From positions 1-5,182 of the forward strand of contig CATLGN010000154.1 of NCBI GenBank assembly GCA_949935685.1: 5,182 bases of DNA, read 5' to 3'. The first letter of the stretch is position 1. Each line of letters opens with the position of its first letter. This stretch comes from an uncultured Lachnospiraceae bacterium. Its GTDB lineage: Bacteria; Bacillota; Clostridia; Lachnospirales; Lachnospiraceae. A program made the position numbers and the translations under genes. Positions 1-5,182 of this stretch are shown piece after piece. The notes beneath the pieces were generated by a model. It was not told where the DNA came from, made no database searches, and saw only the letters and a list, made by a program, of their open reading frames with translations.

Positions 1-37
1 CTGCTGCCTGTCTCTGCTGGTTTCCGGCAAAATATGT

Positions 38-46
38 ATTATAACA
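38..46 (-). promoter_or_regulatory. Possible leftward extended -10 promoter
   Basis: On the minus strand, TGT is followed directly by TATAAT (hexamer at 38-43), a full extended -10 motif. No good -35 is seen at normal spacing. It would drive a gene beyond the left edge, with positions 1-31 as part of its leader. The surrounding sequence is AT-rich, so a chance match is quite possible. Confidence 0.3.
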
Positions 47-252
47 TCTATTATATTACATTAGCCACAACAAACCTATAAATGAACAGGCTATGAACAT
101 TTCGCAGACTGAGATGGACAGAAATGGAAAAAGTCTGTAGCGCCGATTCCAACCGGGCACCTGTCTGGCTTCCCCGCAGCATTACGGTATGGAAATATAT
201 ATAGCCGGGCAGAAAGCGGGAAAATCTGCAGTGCGGAGATATTTCGGCAGGG

Positions 253-307
253 ACGGATACGCTCGGCCTTGCGCCTTCGAAGGGAATTAGCGGTTCTTAC
301 GGATACG
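253..307. repeat. Short direct repeat ACGGATACG, two copies
   Basis: ACGGATACG occurs at 253-261 and again at 299-307, 46 bp apart start to start, with a 10-bp palindrome (274-283) between the copies. It may be a footprint of a decayed repeat element. No function can be assigned. Confidence 0.35.
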
Positions 308-352
308 TCGCAGGTAGCAAGCCTGACTTTACTGATTCATTCCTGCGTTCGT
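305..352. other. Imperfect hairpin upstream of the LRR promoter
   Basis: The arm at 305-314 (ACG, one unpaired T, CGCAGG) pairs with 342-352 (CCTGCG, two unpaired T, CGT), giving nine pairs around a 27-nt loop that itself contains CCTG. No T-run follows, so it is not a standard terminator. It ends about 20 bp before the expected -35 position of the LRR gene promoter. Confidence 0.3.
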
Positions 353-393
353 CCTGGCAGAAACAAACAACAGTTCCATAACCCCCGCATTTA

Positions 394-402
394 TGCTATA
401 AT
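394..402 (+). promoter_or_regulatory. Extended -10 promoter of the LRR gene
   Basis: TGC followed by TATAAT (hexamer at 397-402) is a perfect extended -10 element. The -35 position (about 374-379, TTCCAT) matches the consensus poorly, which is usual for extended -10 promoters. Transcription would start near 409, leaving a leader of about 30 nt that carries the ribosome binding site AGGAAG (423-428), 9 nt before the ATG at 438. Confidence 0.65.
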
Positions 403-437
403 AAAAATACTATACTTATGAAAGGAAGCCTGTACAT

Positions 438-2360
438 ATGAAACTGGAAAAATGTCCCATCTGTTCTACCAAAATGAAAGAACAACCCGGCCGTATGGTC
501 TGTCCCCAATGCGGCTATTATCAAATCACAGACCGGAACGTCGCTCCGCCCACACCGACTCCCGCTCCCATGCCGGGACCGGCTCCCGCGTGGCCGCCTT
601 ATAACGGAGCGCCTTCCGGCCCGGGCATGATGCCCGGACCGCAGCAGGAATCCCGGACGAGAGGCACCATCAATGTTTCCGCCTCTCCCCGGAATAATTC
701 GTTCAACGTCGCGGCGCTCGTCGGCTGGATTATAGCGGTATTGTTTGTGATTGTCTGTGTCTGCGCCCTTCTCTTCCTGAATAAAAGCGAGGAGACGACC
801 GTCGATTCCTCTGCCGTCGAGTCCGTCGAGGAATCGGAAGAATACGACGCCTCCGATTATCTGCCGCAGTCCGAATCATATCAGACGCTGATCGCGCAGA
901 TATTTGACAAGAACGACTATACGGAAGTGACGCAGCGCGAGATCCAGAGCATTACCGGACTTGATTTTTACTATGACGACGACAGTGAACGCTGCCTTAT
1001 GGTGACACTGGACGACGGCACGACGCTGGATTATTTCCTGAACACCAGTCTTGACATGGACAACGCCGATCTGTCATGCTTCTCCGGCGTCACCGATCTG
1101 ACGCTGGAGTATGGTTATCTCAGTGAAGGCGATCTGCAGGGAATGGAAAACCTGACCTCCATTGCCAGCGAGATGTCGCTGGATGAACTCTATGATCAGA
1201 TACCTTACCCGGAAAATATCCAGTCCATCGAAATGTTGGATACTTTCTTTTGCAGCGACTGCGAAGGCATCCAGAATTTTCCCAATCTGAAAGTTTTTAC
1301 CGCCGATTCGGGAATCGAAGACATCAGCCGGCTTTCCGAAATGACCGGACTGGAAGCGCTCTATCTGGGCACTTATGATGTGTTGGACTTCAGCCCGCTT
1401 TATAACCTGACCAATTTGAAGGCGCTCGCACTGGACGCTTCCCACCTGAAAGACATCAGCTTTATCCAGAGTATGCCGAATCTGATGTATCTCTCGATCG
1501 CCAATACGGATGAACTGAAATCCATCCAGCCGCTGGAAGGCTGCGCCGGTACGCTGGAACAGCTCTTTCTTTCCAACACATGGGGCATTGAAGATTACAG
1601 CGTTATTGAACAGCTTACAAACCTGACACAGTTACAGCTCTGCGTCTCCTATGAAGACACGCTTCCCTCCTTTTCCGGTTTGCAGAATCTGGAATATCTG
1701 GAACTCTACGGCGCAGACGATCTGCATGCCATCGGGGAGGCAAAGGGACTGATTTATCTGTCGCTGGATTCCTGCAACTGTGAAGACATGACTTTCCTCT
1801 CCGGCCTGCAAAATCTGGAATTTCTGGATCTGTATGATATGTCTGGTTATTTTGTATCTCTGCAGCCGGTCACGCAGCTTCCCAAACTGCGCATACTGGA
1901 CATCAGCGACAGTACCGCCTATACCGATGCGGCGGCCTTGCTTGGCATACCGACGCTGGAAGAGTTTTACATGAATGACTGTCATATCGGTTTCAACATA
2001 AACGCTGTGCCGGCAAATGCACATCTGCACGTGTTAAACATGAACAATGCGGAAATTTTTGAACTCGCAGATCCGAATTATGGCTGGCTGCAGGACTCGA
2101 CGCCGATCGCCCTGTCCGAACATACCGATATGTTTGCCAATTTCCCGAATCTGGAAATACTCTCCCTGCAGGGCCAGGAACTTGACAGTCTTTCTTTCGT
2201 GGAGGAAGCCGGGCTTTCCCATCTGCAGATACTCGACATCGAAGACAATTATGTGTTGGACTTGAGCCCGCTGACCGGACTGGAGGAATTGGAATACGTG
2301 TATTGTGGCAACAATCCCCTTGCCGATACGGCGGGACTGGATGATATATTGATCCGATAA
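438..2360 (+). CDS. Zinc-ribbon, single-span membrane protein with an extracellular LRR domain
   Basis: No specific gene is recognised, but the architecture is clear. Residues 6-9 (CPIC) and 22-25 (CPQC) form a four-cysteine zinc ribbon. Residues 36-70 are rich in Pro, Gly and Ala. Residues 91-114 are one hydrophobic span, with Arg before it and Glu/Asp after it, so the N-terminus should be inside and the rest outside. A Ser/Glu/Asp stalk (117-146) and a short cap domain (about 147-210) lead into leucine-rich repeats from about 212 to the C-terminus, of the internalin-like 21-24 residue type (for example LEALYLG, LEYLELY, and LDLSPLTGLEELEYV at 607-621). There is no LPXTG signal; the span is the anchor. 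LRR domains usually bind proteins or glycans, so a surface adhesin or sensor role is an inference. The ATG is set by AGGAAG at 423-428. It is apparently monocistronic, with its own promoter and terminator. The function is unknown; the fold and topology are fairly sure. Confidence 0.9.
   Translation: MKLEKCPICSTKMKEQPGRMVCPQCGYYQITDRNVAPPTPTPAPMPGPAPAWPPYNGAPSGPGMMPGPQQESRTRGTINVSASPRNNSFNVAALVGWIIAVLFVIVCVCALLFLNKSEETTVDSSAVESVEESEEYDASDYLPQSESYQTLIAQIFDKNDYTEVTQREIQSITGLDFYYDDDSERCLMVTLDDGTTLDYFLNTSLDMDNADLSCFSGVTDLTLEYGYLSEGDLQGMENLTSIASEMSLDELYDQIPYPENIQSIEMLDTFFCSDCEGIQNFPNLKVFTADSGIEDISRLSEMTGLEALYLGTYDVLDFSPLYNLTNLKALALDASHLKDISFIQSMPNLMYLSIANTDELKSIQPLEGCAGTLEQLFLSNTWGIEDYSVIEQLTNLTQLQLCVSYEDTLPSFSGLQNLEYLELYGADDLHAIGEAKGLIYLSLDSCNCEDMTFLSGLQNLEFLDLYDMSGYFVSLQPVTQLPKLRILDISDSTAYTDAAALLGIPTLEEFYMNDCHIGFNINAVPANAHLHVLNMNNAEIFELADPNYGWLQDSTPIALSEHTDMFANFPNLEILSLQGQELDSLSFVEEAGLSHLQILDIEDNYVLDLSPLTGLEELEYVYCGNNPLADTAGLDDILIR
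1675..1834 (+). repeat. Duplicated two-repeat LRR unit (126-bp period)
   Basis: Positions 1675-1708 and 1801-1834 match at 28 of 34 bases by hand alignment, exactly 126 bp (42 codons) apart. They encode SGLQNLEYLELY (413-424) and SGLQNLEFLDLY (455-466). This indicates tandem duplication of a unit of two leucine-rich repeats within the gene. Confidence 0.7.
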
Positions 2361-2385
2361 CATATCTCTTTGACCGTATCACAAC

Positions 2386-2438
2386 AAAACGCCGGCTGAC
2401 AGATCAGGTACATTCCCTTTTCCTGTCACCGGCGTTTT
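2386..2438. terminator. Bidirectional intrinsic terminator between convergent genes
   Basis: The arm 2386-2402 (AAAACGCCGGCTGACAG) pairs with 2423-2438 (CTGTCACCGGCGTTTT), 16 pairs with one bulged C, around a 20-nt loop. A T-run ends the stem on the plus strand and, from the A-run at 2386-2389, on the minus strand too. It can therefore end both the LRR gene, 25 bp downstream of its stop, and the convergent Spo0A-like gene. Confidence 0.9.
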
Positions 2439-2495
2439 ATCAATTCATTCAACATGCAGAGCCGCAAAAATGAGCAACGCATATTTCTTATCCTC

Positions 2496-2963
2496 TTATG
2501 CGATTTCAAAAAGCATCTCCTTTAATGTCTGACGAACAATTCCTTTGATCATTTCTGCGGTTACTTCATTAAATGACTGAAGCACTTCCTCCGTATCTTC
2601 CTCTTTGGTCTTTGCTTCCATCTTTTCCTGCTGCAGTTTCATATATTCCCTTTTGATATTCTTATAAAGAAATGTAATGGAATTCGAATTTTCACAGTTG
2701 GTAAAACCGATATAATGCTCTACCATTTCATAATTGGAAACCTTGTTTCTCGTTGTCATAAACGCATTCCGAATCGCCCGTTCCACTTTCGATTCCGTAT
2801 CGCCATTCATTACGCCGATCTTGTAATACAGCGCCGTCCACTTCGGATTTTTCCATTCCGGCGTATCCATCAGCATAACCGCATCTGTGATATACCGAAA
2901 ACCCTTTAGTTTTATCGGCATCCCCATCGCCAGTAACACATGCTCTACAAACTCCTTTTTCAT
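2496..2963 (-). CDS. Orphan Spo0A C-terminal-domain DNA-binding protein
   Basis: Residues 5-108 resemble the DNA-binding effector domain of Spo0A, the master regulator of sporulation. GMPIKLKGFRYI (14-25) parallels the family's GVPAHIKGYLYL. KVERAIRNAF (59-68) parallels the recognition helix RVERAIRHAI, with Arg to Lys and His to Asn changes at two positions. The segment around 87-103 parallels the final helices. Spo0A is about 265 residues with an N-terminal phospho-acceptor receiver domain; this protein starts directly at the effector domain, and no receiver is encoded upstream. Residues 109-155 are a charged, probably helical tail absent from Spo0A, possibly for oligomerisation. The ATG at 2963 is preceded by GGGAG (2968-2972), close to the start; no better start is seen. 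It is divergent from the XRE-type regulator and converges on the LRR gene. Hand counting gives about 40% GC over most of the gene against about 55% in sampled LRR and fakA segments. It is likely a transcription factor not controlled by the phosphorelay. The target genes are unknown. Confidence 0.85.
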   Translation of the reverse strand: MKKEFVEHVLLAMGMPIKLKGFRYITDAVMLMDTPEWKNPKWTALYYKIGVMNGDTESKVERAIRNAFMTTRNKVSNYEMVEHYIGFTNCENSNSITFLYKNIKREYMKLQQEKMEAKTKEEDTEEVLQSFNEVTAEMIKGIVRQTLKEMLFEIA

Positions 2964-3004
2964 TACTCTCCCGCCCTTTCATTCTTTTATTTTTCTTTTT
3001 TATG

Positions 3005-3013
3005 TGGTATAAT
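3005..3013 (+). promoter_or_regulatory. Extended -10 promoter for the XRE-type regulator
   Basis: TGG followed by TATAAT (3008-3013) is a full extended -10 motif. The -35 zone (about 2985-2990) is a weak TTTTAT inside a long T-rich tract (2981-3001) that could act like an UP element. Transcription would start near 3020, giving a leader of about 105 nt. It overlaps the minus-strand promoter completely. Confidence 0.6.
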
Positions 3014-3023
3014 CCAGATTATA
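3008..3023. promoter_or_regulatory. Palindrome holding both divergent -10 boxes (candidate operator)
   Basis: TATAATC-CA-GATTATA is a dyad with 7-bp arms and a 2-bp centre. Each arm contains one of the two opposed -10 hexamers. A dimer bound here would block both promoters, and RNA polymerase at one should exclude it from the other. Its use as an operator is inference; part of the symmetry follows simply from two TATAAT boxes facing each other. Confidence 0.5.
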
Positions 3024-3047
3024 TACCGGTACAGGTAACACTGTCGT
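3018..3047 (-). promoter_or_regulatory. Promoter for the Spo0A-like gene
   Basis: On the minus strand, TATAAT lies at 3018-3023. Upstream at 18-bp spacing is ACGACA (3042-3047), which matches TTGACA at four of six positions. Transcription would start near 3011, giving a leader of about 48 nt. The -35 hexamer is itself one arm of a TGTCGT/ACGACA inverted repeat, so a protein bound there would block this promoter. Confidence 0.55.
3024..3044. promoter_or_regulatory. Two further short dyads in the regulator spacer
   Basis: TACCGGTA (3024-3031) is a perfect 8-bp palindrome. ACAG-6 nt-CTGT (3031-3034 and 3041-3044) is a 4-6-4 dyad of the size bound by CI- or LexA-like dimers. Both sit between the -10 and -35 of the minus-strand promoter. 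They are candidate sites for the XRE-type regulator; such short dyads also arise by chance. Confidence 0.3.
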
Positions 3048-3062
3048 AGACGAAAAACGACA
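3042..3062. promoter_or_regulatory. TGTCGT/ACGACA inverted repeat, Spo0A-box-like
   Basis: TGTCGT (3042-3047) and ACGACA (3057-3062) form a 6-bp inverted repeat with a 9-nt centre. Read outward, the halves are TGTCGTA on the plus strand and TGTCGTT on the minus strand, which match the Spo0A box TGTCGAA at 6 and 5 of 7 positions. A third partial site, TTTGTCCGAA, is at 3069-3078. In the plus-strand leader RNA the repeat could fold into a weak hairpin followed by TTTTTATTT, so an attenuator is an alternative reading. Confidence 0.35.
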
Positions 3063-3124
3063 TTTTTATTTGTCCGAATCTACAAAACAGACAAAAAAGT
3101 AACTATTTTTTCAGAGGTATTGCT

Positions 3125-3865
3125 ATGCTGTCAAAACAGGAAATTGTAACAAATTTTATACTAAACGTGGAAAAAGAACGGGTACGCTGTAATCTGACAC
3201 AGGCACAAATGGCAAAAAAGCTGGAAATGTCCCTTTCGGGTTACAAAAAAATGATCTCCGGCGTTACCAGTAAAATAGACTTGTATACTGCATATCTGCT
3301 ACAGAAAATAACCGGGAAATGGATCTTTGAACTGATTGAAGACTATGACGAAGACACTGATATGATACGGAAGCTGAAAGATATGTCGCAGTGTCAGAAA
3401 AATTTTATCAAAGGAATCATAAATTTTGAAGTTTCCTTCTCTGCGCCGCACGAATCCAGAGAAGATTTTATTACTGTTTTTGTCCCCACAGGAAATATGG
3501 AAGACGGCATGATCTATGACTCTTCTCATTTTTATAAAGTCAACGCCGGTTCCTACCGCCAGAAATTCGGAGACGATCTCTACTGCGGTATCCAGGTGAC
3601 ATCGGATCACCTGCACCCTGTATACAATCTCGGCGACATCCTCCTGATCTGCCGGAAAGGCATTCGGGAAGGCGATACCGGTATCTTTCTCAACAAAGAG
3701 ACCGGCCGCGCCTATATCCGCAAACTGCATACAAGAGCCTCCTGGATTTTAGAGCCGATCAACGGATTCGGAAAACCCATTGTCATCGATACACAGGACG
3801 AAGCCAACACACAGAAATGGATTCGGTTCGGATATGTTCTGACGAAGATGCGGGAGCGGGATTAA
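3125..3865 (+). CDS. XRE-type HTH regulator with a degenerate S24 (LexA/CI-like) domain
   Basis: Residues 15-70 fit an XRE/CI-type helix-turn-helix (NLTQAQMAKKLEMSLSGYKKMISG, of which 23-30 and 36-46 mark the two helices). Residues about 135-240 resemble the S24 peptidase fold of LexA and phage CI: HPVYNLGDILLI (164-175), EGDTGIFL (182-189) and AYIRKL (196-201) match the family's SMxPTxxxGDxxLV, xGDxxxxx and YVKRL blocks. The catalytic Ser of S24 proteins aligns with His162 and the catalytic Lys with Arg199, so self-cleavage is unlikely. The fold may serve only for dimerisation or ligand sensing. The start is set by AGAGG (3113-3117), 7 nt before the ATG. It is divergent from the Spo0A-like gene with interlocked promoters, the usual arrangement for a repressor that controls its neighbour and itself. 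Hand-counted GC is about 38% over 3181-3540 and about 53% over 3541-3780, a break near the start of the S24-like domain. A prophage or integrative-element repressor origin is possible, but no other mobile-element gene is present. Confidence 0.82.
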   Translation: MLSKQEIVTNFILNVEKERVRCNLTQAQMAKKLEMSLSGYKKMISGVTSKIDLYTAYLLQKITGKWIFELIEDYDEDTDMIRKLKDMSQCQKNFIKGIINFEVSFSAPHESREDFITVFVPTGNMEDGMIYDSSHFYKVNAGSYRQKFGDDLYCGIQVTSDHLHPVYNLGDILLICRKGIREGDTGIFLNKETGRAYIRKLHTRASWILEPINGFGKPIVIDTQDEANTQKWIRFGYVLTKMRERD

Positions 3866-3909
3866 GGTCAGGCAATTACACGACAATCGCCAACGGAGAC
3901 AAAAATTTT

Positions 3910-3959
3910 GCTTTTTATCCGCCAGGAAATTCCTTCGGACTGCCTGTCGGATAAAAAGC
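3910..3959. terminator. Long inverted repeat between convergent genes, possible terminator
   Basis: The arm 3910-3926 (GCTTTTTATCCGCCAGG) pairs with 3943-3959 (CCTGTCGGATAAAAAGC) at 16 of 17 positions around a 16-nt loop. It lies 44 bp after the stop of the XRE-type gene and 36 bp after the fakA stop. The A/T-run sits at the base of the stem in the order opposite to a classic terminator: on the plus strand T comes first and A last. On the minus strand the stem is followed by AAAATTTTT, so weak termination of fakA is the better reading. Confidence 0.5.
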
Positions 3960-3995
3960 CTGTCTGCGGCTGTCTGCCGTCCCTCTCCCGTTCGC

Positions 3996-5182
3996 TTACT
4001 CCGCCGAAATCAGATAATAATACACCGGCTGGCCGCCGCTCTGCAGTTCAATGTCGAGATTTCCATAACGGCCGGCAATCTTATCGCGCAATTTCTCCGC
4101 CTCTTCCGGCTCGATTTCCTCCCCGTAATAGATGCTCAAAAGTTCCGTCTCGTCGTCCGTCATGGCAGCCACCGTCTCCAGAACCGTCCGCTCCATATTG
4201 ACACCCACGGCCACAATTCCCGTATCGTCGATACCCATATAATCTCCCTGCCGGATTTCTTTGCCGCCCACGGACGTATCACGCACCGCATACGTGATCT
4301 GTCCGGTTTTGACATGTTTCATTTCTTCCAGCATGGCGCTCTCGTTTTCCGCACAGGGCAGTTCCGGTACGTAGCTGATTATGGCCGTAATGCCCTGCGG
4401 TACGGTCTGCGTCGGAATGACAATCACCGTTCGGTCTTCCGTCATATCCCGCGCCTGATTGGCCGCCATCACAATGTTCTTATTATTCGGCAGAATAAAG
4501 ACCGTATCCGCATTCACACGGCGGATCGCATCCAGCATATCTTCCGTACTGGGGTTCATTGTCTGGCCGCCTTCCACAACATAATCCACGCCCAGTTCAC
4601 GGAATATCCGGCTCAGTCCGCTGCCGGCACAGACAGCGATAAATCCCACTTCTTTCCGCGGCATCTGTACCGGCGCCGGCTCCGTTTTCCCTTCTCCCGG
4701 TTCCCGGGCGCTTCGAAACAGTTTTTCCTGATGTTCCAGCCGCATATTATCTATTTTCATGTGGGAAAGCGCACCATAAGAAAGCGCTTTTTGAATGGCA
4801 AGGCCGGGGTCATTGGTATGTACATGTACCTTGATGACCTCCTCATCCGCTACCATCACAATCGAATCCCCGATCGATTCCAGATAATCCTGCAGCGCCT
4901 GTTCGTCCGCCTTTTCCACCGGCCGCTCTGTCATAATAATACATTCCGTACAATATCCGAAACGGATCTCCGTCTGCGCGTCCGCTGCAGAAACAGCCGC
5001 CGGAACATGCTGCACCGGCGCAACCGGTTCCAGAGAAATTTCTTTTCCCAAAAATACATCATAGGCGCCCTTCAGCACTTCCACAAGTCCCTGTCCGCCC
5101 GAATCCACGACGCCCGCCTGTGCCAATACCGGGAGAATCTCCGGCGTCTGTGCAAGCACATGCTCCATATGCGCTATGATTT
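3996..5182 (-). CDS. fakA: Fatty acid kinase subunit FakA (YloV/DAK2 family), C-terminal part
   Basis: This is the ATP-binding subunit of bacterial fatty acid kinase, which works with a FakB (DegV-like) protein to make acyl-phosphate for phospholipid synthesis. It is cytosolic. About 394 residues are visible; the family is around 550 long, so roughly 155 N-terminal residues, most of the DhaL-type kinase domain, lie beyond the right edge. The frame stays open to 5182, so the ATG at 5166-5168 is internal. Visible in order: the end of the kinase domain (PEILPVLAQAGVVDSGGQG), a linker rich in Ala, Pro and Val, the middle domain with FGYCTE and KVHVHTNDPG, and the C-terminal domain with GGQTMNPSTEDM and LPNNKNI. 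The Cys of YCTE and the two His of HVH are 42 and 44 residues apart, the spacing I recall for the zinc-binding Cys240, His282 and His284 of S. aureus FakA. The protein looks intact. In many Firmicutes fakA follows an asp23-family gene (yloU), which would be off the right edge. The convergent downstream neighbour is unrelated. Confidence 0.93.
   Translation of the reverse strand, partial: IIAHMEHVLAQTPEILPVLAQAGVVDSGGQGLVEVLKGAYDVFLGKEISLEPVAPVQHVPAAVSAADAQTEIRFGYCTECIIMTERPVEKADEQALQDYLESIGDSIVMVADEEVIKVHVHTNDPGLAIQKALSYGALSHMKIDNMRLEHQEKLFRSAREPGEGKTEPAPVQMPRKEVGFIAVCAGSGLSRIFRELGVDYVVEGGQTMNPSTEDMLDAIRRVNADTVFILPNNKNIVMAANQARDMTEDRTVIVIPTQTVPQGITAIISYVPELPCAENESAMLEEMKHVKTGQITYAVRDTSVGGKEIRQGDYMGIDDTGIVAVGVNMERTVLETVAAMTDDETELLSIYYGEEIEPEEAEKLRDKIAGRYGNLDIELQSGGQPVYYYLISAE

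Larger units (their letters stand above)
1..393. other. Non-coding region upstream of the LRR gene
   Basis: I see no convincing gene here. A rightward frame is open from the left edge only to a stop near 81, with no recognisable protein. Positions 30-80 are AT-rich and hold a possible leftward promoter. Positions 140-360 are GC-richer and rich in small dyads: CAGACT/AGTCTG (105-110 with 132-137), the perfect 10-bp palindrome CCTTCGAAGG (274-283), the direct repeat ACGGATACG (253-261 and 299-307), and a hairpin at 305-352. The texture suggests a structured RNA or a decayed intergenic repeat, but I cannot match it to a known family. Confidence 0.6.

Noticed and set aside
1074..2382. Several minus-strand open frames of 60-130 codons inside the LRR gene, plus a 72-codon plus-strand frame at 2047-2265
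   Set aside because: They lie antisense to, or out of frame with, a clear LRR gene and have no family resemblance; regular leucine codons create such shadows.
2496..2963. A truncated or frameshifted full-length spo0A
   Set aside because: No receiver-domain remnant (Asp pocket or its Lys) is seen upstream; a promoter and a divergent gene occupy that space, so the gene appears naturally short.
2715..2982. Open frames overlapping the Spo0A-like gene, including a minus-strand one starting with MKGRES at 2982
   Set aside because: Spo0A-domain similarity fixes the 2496-2963 minus frame as the coding one; the others have no recognisable content.
3299..3730. A 143-codon minus-strand open frame within the XRE-type gene
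   Set aside because: It is antisense to a frame with clear HTH and S24-like blocks and has no recognisable motif.
3908..4201. A 97-codon plus-strand open frame overlapping the fakA 3' end
   Set aside because: Low-complexity Pro/Ser/Arg-rich translation, antisense to conserved FakA sequence, with its start inside the inverted repeat.
5166..5168. ATG (MEHVLAQ) as the start of fakA
   Set aside because: The frame continues open to the right edge (IIAH before it) and the following residues are the end of the kinase domain, so this Met is internal.
1..5182. CRISPR array, tRNA, transposase or attachment site
   Set aside because: No regularly spaced repeats, cloverleaf, recombinase or transposase motifs or flanking direct repeats were found by reading both strands.

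Overview
The window looks like a stretch of chromosome from a gut-type, spore-lineage Firmicute, most likely Clostridia and probably Lachnospiraceae. This rests on protein content: a FakA/YloV-type fatty acid kinase subunit, a protein matching the DNA-binding domain of the sporulation regulator Spo0A, and a zinc-ribbon/one-membrane-span/leucine-rich-repeat surface protein. No rRNA, tRNA, CRISPR array or transposase is visible, so the genus cannot be fixed.

Layout. Positions 1-437 are non-coding: an AT-rich left end with a possible leftward promoter, then a hairpin-rich stretch, then a good extended -10 promoter for the first gene. Positions 438-2360 (+) encode a 640-residue protein with a cytoplasmic zinc ribbon, one membrane span and a long internalin-like LRR domain predicted outside the cell. 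A bidirectional terminator (2386-2438) separates it from a convergent 155-residue protein (2496-2963, -) made of a Spo0A C-terminal DNA-binding domain without the phosphorylated receiver domain. Divergent from that is a 246-residue regulator (3125-3865, +) with an XRE-type helix-turn-helix and a LexA/CI-like S24 domain whose catalytic Ser and Lys positions appear to be His and Arg. A long inverted repeat (3910-3959) lies between it and the convergent 3' part of fakA (3996 to the right edge, -).

How the genes may work together. The two regulators share a 161-bp divergent intergenic region. Its two consensus -10 hexamers lie 10 bp apart on opposite strands inside one palindrome (3008-3023), so the promoters should compete for RNA polymerase. 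TGTCG-type sequences resembling Spo0A boxes lie beside them. This is the best candidate for an undescribed system: a two-gene switch between an orphan Spo0A-type DNA-binding protein and a probably non-cleavable CI-like regulator. The regulatory logic is inference; the sequence elements are visible. The AT-rich composition of the Spo0A-like gene, the intergenic region and the first half of the XRE gene contrasts with the GC-richer LRR and fakA genes, which may mean the pair is an acquired insert. Nothing visible links the LRR protein or FakA to the switch.
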